From Pedosphaera sp. (GTDB lineage: Bacteria > Verrucomicrobiota > Verrucomicrobiia > Limisphaerales > UBA9464): 10,183 nucleotides of DNA. The position numbers and the translations under genes were made by a program. The notes below the pieces were generated by a model. That model was not told where the DNA came from. It was given only the letters and a program-made list of their open reading frames with translations, and searched no databases. The stretch covers positions 1 to 10,183 of the forward strand of contig SIAZ01000128.1 of NCBI GenBank assembly GCA_009695405.1. The letters are read 5' to 3'. Position 1 is the first letter of the stretch; every line of letters begins with the position of its first letter. Below, piece after piece: positions 6,062 through 10,183 of the stretch.

Positions 6062-7168
6062 ATGAAAATTTCTCGTATTTTTGCTCATCGCGTCGACTTA
6101 CCTCTCCATGAAACAACCTATAAGTGGTCGGGTGGAAAGTCGGTAACCGTTTTTGACAGCACAGTAATTGGTGTGGAGACAGATACCGGCTTAATTGGCT
6201 ACGGAGAGGTTTGCCCGCTGGGCCCTTTTTATCTTCCTGCGTATGCGGAGGGTGTCCGAGCTGGGCTTCGTGAGTTGGCGCCTTATTTGATTGGTGAAGA
6301 TCCGAGAGAGTTGACCAAGCTTAATTATCGGATGGATGCGGCGCTCAAGGGCCATTCCTATGTTAAATCAGGAATTGATATGGCCTGTTGGGATTTGCTG
6401 GGGAAAGCGACAGATCTACCAGTGTGCCTGCTACTTGGTGGGCGTTATGGCGACAAAGTCCGTTTATATCGCGCGATTTCTCAGGAGGATCCTGAAATAA
6501 TGGCAGCGAAGGTGGCGGGTTACCGAGCTGAAGGCTATACTCGGTTCCAATTGAAAGTAGGAGGAGATCCCGATGTTGATATTGATCGTATTCGAGCCGT
6601 TCGTGCTATCCTTAAAAACGGTGAGCGTTTGGTAGCGGATGCCAATACCGGTTGGACCCAGCATGAGGCGGTCCGTGTGGTCCGAGCGGTGCGAGATTTA
6701 GATGTCTACATTGAGCAACCTTGTTTGACCTACGAGGAATGCCTTGCAGTGAGGCGCCAGACGGATCACCCCTTTATCTTGGATGAAAACGTCGATTCCC
6801 TGGATCTTTTGTTGAGGGCTAAGGCCGATTTGGCAATGGATGTGGTTAATTTAAAGATCAGTAAACTCGGCGGGTTGACCAAGACACGTCAAGCACGAGA
6901 CCTGTGTGTCAGTATGGGAATTGCGATGACACTGGAAGACAGTTGGGGTGGCGACATTGTTACCGCCGCGATTGCCCATTTGGCCCACAGCACACCGGAG
7001 CCGTTCCGTTTTACGAGTACTGATTTCAATAGTTATGTGACGGTGAGTCTTGCCGAGGGGGCTCCTCAGCGTGTGGAGGGGTATTTTGAGGCTTCATCGG
7101 CTCCAGGGTTGGGGATTACTCCTCGGTTGGATGTTCTAGGTTCGCGACTTGTGGATGTTTGTTCTTAA
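6062..7168 (+). CDS. Enolase-superfamily (mandelate racemase/muconate lactonizing) enzyme, probable cis-3-hydroxy-L-proline dehydratase
   Basis: A 368-residue cytoplasmic enzyme of the enolase superfamily. It has the N-terminal capping domain (1-120) and a C-terminal barrel. The active site is complete: K165 (RFQLKVGGDPD), metal ligands D193 (VADANTGW), E218 (YIEQPC) and D241 (FILDENVD), and K265 (VVNLKISKLGG), followed by TLEDSWGGDIVTAAIAHLAH. Two opposed lysines fit acid/base chemistry on an alpha-proton. Segments such as GYGEVCPLGPFYLPAYAEG and FTSTDFNSYVTVS are, from memory, those of cis-3-hydroxy-L-proline dehydratases, which give delta1-pyrroline-2-carboxylate. Related hydroxyproline-betaine or proline-derivative epimerases are alternatives, so the family is certain and the substrate probable. 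The frame is open back to 5885, but that part would translate the palindrome; ATG 6062 gives the family N-terminus (MKISRIFAHRVDLPL). DPP IV follows 34 bases downstream. Confidence 0.93.
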   Translation: MKISRIFAHRVDLPLHETTYKWSGGKSVTVFDSTVIGVETDTGLIGYGEVCPLGPFYLPAYAEGVRAGLRELAPYLIGEDPRELTKLNYRMDAALKGHSYVKSGIDMACWDLLGKATDLPVCLLLGGRYGDKVRLYRAISQEDPEIMAAKVAGYRAEGYTRFQLKVGGDPDVDIDRIRAVRAILKNGERLVADANTGWTQHEAVRVVRAVRDLDVYIEQPCLTYEECLAVRRQTDHPFILDENVDSLDLLLRAKADLAMDVVNLKISKLGGLTKTRQARDLCVSMGIAMTLEDSWGGDIVTAAIAHLAHSTPEPFRFTSTDFNSYVTVSLAEGAPQRVEGYFEASSAPGLGITPRLDVLGSRLVDVCS

Positions 7169-7202
7169 TTCAATTTATCTGAATTCACGCCATTAATTCT
7201 CG

Positions 7203-9491
7203 ATGAGGACGCCCTTCAAACTAACTTTAATTCACCGATCACGATGGCCTTTGGTTGTCCTTGCTTCGCTTTGGGTAACCCTGCGTTTGACTTTGCGTTT
7301 GACAGCGGATTCCACCAATAGTCTGCCGGCAGAACTAACGGTGAAAGGTTTGTTTGGATCCGATACCTACAAGAGTGAGGATTTCAGTGCGCACTGGATG
7401 GACGATGAATCGGCGTATCTTATTTGGGAATCTCCGGTTGCAGGAAAGGGGAAAGATTTGGTGCGGGTGGATGCTGCTAGCGGGGGGAAAAAAATTCTGG
7501 TGCCGGCTAGCGACTTTGTAACCTCAGAGGGTGTGGCTTTGTCGGTGGAGAGTTATAGTTGGTCGAAGGATAAGTCGCGCCTCTTGCTTTACACCGATTC
7601 CAAACGGGTTTGGAGGACTCATAGTCGAGGGACTTACTGGGTGTTAGATCGGACCAGCCATGAACTGATTCGTATTGGGGGCGAGGTGCCAGCATCGACT
7701 TTGATGTTCGCCAAATTTTCACCGGACGGTCGTCGGGTCGCTTATGTGAGGGAGCGGAACATTTATTTCCAAGATATCGGTAGTCGCCACATCAAGGCAC
7801 TGACCACTACGCCATCGGAAGAGATCATCAATGGGACCTTCGACTGGGTTTATGAGGAAGAGTTGTCCCTGCAGGATGGGTTCCGTTGGAGTCCGGACGG
7901 TGCGTCGATTGCCTATTGGCAATTAAATACGGAAGGGGTCCGAGAGATGCCGCTGGTTAATAACACCGAAGGGCTCTATCCGAAAATTCAACGAATTAAA
8001 TATCCCAAGACAGGTGAAATAAATGCTGCCTGCCGAATTGGAGTGATCGATTTAGGGTCGGAGCAGACCCGTTGGATGGATATTCCTGGTGATCCAAGAG
8101 AACATTACCTTTTCGATCTTGAATGGCCTGCGGGATCCAAGGAGTTATTCATTCAGCAATTAAACCGGTTGCAAAATACCAATCGAGTTTTTTTAGCCGA
8201 TCCGTTGACGGGCCAAGCTCGGGAAATCCTAGTCGACACCGATGCGGCGTGGGTAGAAGGACACGCCAACCTGACTTGGAATACGGAGACTCAACAGTTT
8301 CTTTTCTGGAGCGAGCGAAGCGGGTGGGCCCAATTATATTGGGCGGGATTGAAAGGAGAAAAGTTGCAATTAGCCACACCCGGCAAATTTGATGTGACGG
8401 CACTTCTGCGTTGGGACAAGGCTGGGCGGCAGTTGTACTTTATGGCCTCACCGAACCACGCTTCTCAACGCTATCTTTATCGTGCTGAAGCCAAAGAAAA
8501 CCGGAGTAAACGAGTGACGCCGGAGGGATCGCCAGGGACCCATAGTTATTCGATTTCGCCTAATGGCCGATTGGCTTTTCACACGGTTTCTTCCTTCCAA
8601 AATCCGCCGATGACCGAGCTTGTTTCTTTACCCGATCACAAGCGAGTGCGTTTAATGACCGACAACAAAGTCCTGAAGGAAAAATTGGCTGCGTTGAAGC
8701 TTCCGAGGAGTGAATTTTTCCGCGTCCCGGTGGGGGATGGCGTGCAGATTGATGCGTGGGCCCTGCTGCCGCCTAGCTTTGATCCGAGTCGAAAGTATCC
8801 CTTGATCATTTATGTCTACGGGGAACCGGCGGGGCAGACAGTTAAGGATCAATGGGGTGGCACCACCGGTTTGTGGCATCAACTCTTGGCTGAACAAGGT
8901 TATGTGGTGATGAGCTTTGATAATCGTGGGACAGCGACTCCGCGCGGTCGCGACTGGCGTAAATCGATTTACCGGAAGATAGGTGTTTTGGCCTCACAAG
9001 ACCAAGCTGACGCCGTGCGGCACGTGTTGGCCAAGCGTCCCTATTTGGATGCGACTCGGGTGGGGGTTTGGGGATGGAGCGGTGGTGGATCGATGACTCT
9101 GAATGCACTTCTGCGCTATCCGGATCTTTATTCCGTCGGCATCTCCATTGCATCGGTTCCCAATATGCGACTTTACGATACAATTTATCAGGAGCGCTAC
9201 ATGGGGTTGCCGGCTGACAATGCGGACGGTTATATACAGGGGTCGCCGCTGACCTTTGCTCATCAGTTAAAGGGGTCCCTCCTGTTGATTCACGGCACAG
9301 GTGACGACAACTGTCATTATCAGGGTGCGGAAGCGTTGATGAATGCTTTTATCGAACATAATAAACCTTTCCGTATGATGGCCTATCCAAATCGATCGCA
9401 CTCGATCAATGAAGGAGCCAATACCAGTTTACATTTAAGAGAGATGATGACCTCATTTTTTCTCGAAAAACTGCCGGCAGGGGCTCGTTAA
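7203..9491 (+). CDS. Exported S9B family dipeptidyl peptidase IV
   Basis: Serine exopeptidase of 762 residues that should release X-Pro or X-Ala dipeptides from peptide N-termini. The N-terminus (basic to R14, hydrophobic from W15) looks like a Sec signal peptide or anchor, placing the enzyme in the periplasm or envelope. Residues about 60-480 form the DPPIV_N beta-propeller, with repeated blade strands such as KFSPDGRRVAYVRERNIYF. The N-terminus-binding double Glu is present in FDWVYEEEL (E219, E220), which argues for true dipeptidyl peptidase specificity. The C-terminal alpha/beta hydrolase domain has oxyanion Tyr Y539 (YVYGEP), nucleophile S626 (GWSGGGS), D701 with N703 (HGTGDDN), and H733 (NRSHSINEG). 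The usual GWSYGG is GWSGGG here, a variant I associate with bacterial homologues. Length is typical for the family. It probably shares a transcript with the upstream dehydratase. Confidence 0.95.
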   Translation: MRTPFKLTLIHRSRWPLVVLASLWVTLRLTLRLTADSTNSLPAELTVKGLFGSDTYKSEDFSAHWMDDESAYLIWESPVAGKGKDLVRVDAASGGKKILVPASDFVTSEGVALSVESYSWSKDKSRLLLYTDSKRVWRTHSRGTYWVLDRTSHELIRIGGEVPASTLMFAKFSPDGRRVAYVRERNIYFQDIGSRHIKALTTTPSEEIINGTFDWVYEEELSLQDGFRWSPDGASIAYWQLNTEGVREMPLVNNTEGLYPKIQRIKYPKTGEINAACRIGVIDLGSEQTRWMDIPGDPREHYLFDLEWPAGSKELFIQQLNRLQNTNRVFLADPLTGQAREILVDTDAAWVEGHANLTWNTETQQFLFWSERSGWAQLYWAGLKGEKLQLATPGKFDVTALLRWDKAGRQLYFMASPNHASQRYLYRAEAKENRSKRVTPEGSPGTHSYSISPNGRLAFHTVSSFQNPPMTELVSLPDHKRVRLMTDNKVLKEKLAALKLPRSEFFRVPVGDGVQIDAWALLPPSFDPSRKYPLIIYVYGEPAGQTVKDQWGGTTGLWHQLLAEQGYVVMSFDNRGTATPRGRDWRKSIYRKIGVLASQDQADAVRHVLAKRPYLDATRVGVWGWSGGGSMTLNALLRYPDLYSVGISIASVPNMRLYDTIYQERYMGLPADNADGYIQGSPLTFAHQLKGSLLLIHGTGDDNCHYQGAEALMNAFIEHNKPFRMMAYPNRSHSINEGANTSLHLREMMTSFFLEKLPAGAR

Positions 9492-9625
9492 ATTGGGATA
9501 GTCGGTAAGGGGGCTTATCGCGCTCTATCGCTAAGAGGCCTCTAGGCGACTGGCGGGTGCGGTGAGGAAATATCTTCTAGGTCAGCTGCTGCCACTTTTC
9601 CGGCCTAGATTCTCTCGCCAAAGAG
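9492..9625. other. Spacer after DPP IV, no gene seen
   Basis: No coding frame with protein-like content and no RNA gene is recognisable in these bases. The only structure is a perfect 10-base palindrome AGAGGCCTCT at 9534-9543, with no T-tract behind it. Confidence 0.4.
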
Positions 9626-9721
9626 ATGGGTGACGCTGGTGTCGGCGGGGACCTCGCAAAAGTCGGGAGTAAAGCCACTGGCGCGACAAAGGTGCTTTTG
9701 CTGACCGCCTCAAAGCGTTGA
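9626..9721 (+). CDS. Possible very small Gly/Ala-rich ORF, or 5' part of a frameshifted small gene
   Basis: The frame reads MGDAGVGGDLAKVGSKATGA and ends TKVLLLTASKR, 31 residues. It is open from a TAG at 9578-9580, so it could start further upstream at a GTC-led stretch with no standard start. Its TGA overlaps the ATG of the next small ORF by one base (TGATG at 9719-9723). No family is recognised. The composition is plausible for a small protein, but chance is also plausible at this length. It may be one piece of a degenerate element in which the following ORF is the other piece. Confidence 0.22.
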   Translation: MGDAGVGGDLAKVGSKATGATKVLLLTASKR

Positions 9722-9873
9722 TGAGTGTTGCTGGAGCACTTAGGAATAAGGTGTGGGAGAGGAGGGCACTCGAAACATTGTTCAGCGATCATCGTCGTAA
9801 CAACCCTCTGGTTTGGGTGTTGAATTTCATTTTAAAATGGGGCAGCCCCTCATTTTTTTCTTACTCAGTTTGA
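9721..9873 (+). CDS. Possible 50-residue small protein of unknown function
   Basis: The product begins MSVAGALRNKVWERRALETL and ends KWGSPSFFSYSV. The middle (RRNNPLVWVLNFILKW) is amphipathic to hydrophobic and looks protein-like, with an aromatic-rich C-terminus. The same frame is open upstream of the ATG back to a TAA just before AGCCAC (about 9669-9674). Against a real gene: three AGG arginine codons in a window whose genes favour CGN, no Shine-Dalgarno, and a terminator-like hairpin inside its 3' end (9835-9859). An antisense frame over the same bases also lacks stops. I recognise no family. It is reported as a weak call. Confidence 0.3.
   Translation: MSVAGALRNKVWERRALETLFSDHRRNNPLVWVLNFILKWGSPSFFSYSV
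9835..9859 (+). terminator. Candidate rho-independent terminator
   Basis: The stem is formed by aaaatgGGG on the left and CCC-t-cattttt on the right around a cag loop (GGGGCAGCCCC at 9839-9849), with one bulged T, followed directly by a run of seven T. The A-rich left flank would also make it work on the minus strand. It lies about 345 bases after the DPP IV stop, so it could end that transcript or an unlisted small RNA, or stop read-through from the insertion sequence. It conflicts with the weak 50-residue ORF that spans it. Confidence 0.5.
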
Positions 9874-9965
9874 AAGCATCAACAAACTAGAACCTTCACC
9901 GATTTCAAGCTAAGAGAGTTTAGAGATGGGATTCTATTTCAATGAGTGATTCCAATACAGTCATC

Positions 9966-10183
9966 TGGGCCTGCTTCGATAAAACGGACAGAGAAAAGGG
10001 AGTTATTGGTTAGTTATTTTTGAGTTCGAACTGTGCGGGTGAAAGGCCTCGGAGGGAGGTGTGACGGCGCTGGCGGTTATAGAAGATTTCAATGTAGTCG
10101 AAGATTTCGGATCTGGCGTTGGATCGGCTGGTGAACTTGCCTCGGTAGACCAATTCCAGTTTGAGGGTGCTCCAGAAGCTTTC
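9966..10183 (-). mobile_element. IS3-family insertion sequence, 3' end only
   Basis: The bases from 9966 to the window edge contain the transposase 3' end and its short downstream flank. The proposed outer end starts TGGGCCTGCTTCGATAAAAC and continues with a GGACA motif. It begins with the TG expected of IS3-family terminal repeats and lies 44 bases beyond the transposase stop. The other terminus and the target duplication are outside the window, so the exact boundary is tentative. Confidence 0.6.
10010..10183 (-). CDS. IS3-family transposase OrfB, C-terminal fragment (runs off window)
   Basis: Only the last 57 residues are present; the 5' part lies beyond base 10183. The frame reads ESFWSTLKLELVYRGKFTSR, then IFDYIEIFYNRQRRHTSL, and ends LRGLSPAQFELKNN before TAA. 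This is the classic end of the rve integrase core of IS3-family OrfB: the opening Glu is in the position of the catalytic E of the DDE triad (family pattern AESFxSTLK), followed by the YNxxRxHxSLxxLSPxxFE tail. The product would catalyse transposition, normally as an OrfAB frameshift fusion. The fragment is cut by the window edge and shows no internal stop, so it may be intact. Confidence 0.88.
   Translation of the reverse strand, partial: ESFWSTLKLELVYRGKFTSRSNARSEIFDYIEIFYNRQRRHTSLRGLSPAQFELKNN

Noticed and set aside
9577..9792. Minus-strand 71-residue ORF rich in Pro and Ser
   Set aside because: No family, low-complexity composition, no ribosome-binding site, and it overlaps equally open plus-strand frames. 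It is kept only as part of the overlapping-frame finding.
1..10183. CRISPR arrays, tRNA, rRNA, riboswitch or defence system
   Set aside because: No regularly spaced repeats, cloverleaf sequences, conserved rRNA segments or defence proteins were seen on either strand.

Overview
The window looks like a chromosomal segment from a Verrucomicrobiota-type (PVC group) bacterium with moderate GC. The evidence is indirect but consistent. There is a type IV prepilin/pseudopilin-like protein with an H-X9-DG motif, a family amplified in Verrucomicrobiota, Lentisphaerota and Planctomycetota. IspG is the long three-domain form. Most starts lack an obvious Shine-Dalgarno sequence. No taxon below phylum can be supported.

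Layout. Bases 1-282 show no convincing gene. Bases 283-5040 hold five genes on the minus strand, probably one transcription unit, read in the order: DUF971 protein (4717-5040), an EamA/DMT-type permease split by a frameshift (4004-4720 plus 3828-4121), the site-2 protease RseP (2363-3748), the isoprenoid enzyme IspG (474-2273), and a 63-residue Cys-rich small protein (283-474). The DUF971 stop overlaps the permease start as GTGA, and the ispG stop overlaps the small ORF start as TAATG. A 155-base divergent region (5041-5195) separates this block from a plus-strand block: a pseudopilin-like protein (5196-5906), an imperfect palindrome (5921-6009), an enolase-superfamily enzyme closest to cis-3-hydroxy-L-proline dehydratase (6062-7168), and 34 bases later an exported dipeptidyl peptidase IV (7203-9491).

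The right end (9492-10183) is accessory in character. It has a stretch where protein-like readings overlap in three frames (9577-9873) and which includes a terminator-like hairpin. It is followed by the end of an IS3-family insertion sequence whose transposase (minus strand) runs off the window.

How the genes fit together. rseP-ispG adjacency is a recurrent bacterial arrangement, usually with dxr; here dxr is absent and DUF971 plus a permease precede the pair. The dehydratase and DPP IV could form a small unit for using proline- or hydroxyproline-containing peptides. The strongest unexplained items are the Cys-rich ORF coupled to ispG, the T8 tract at the permease frameshift, and the overlapping-frame element near 9600-9870.
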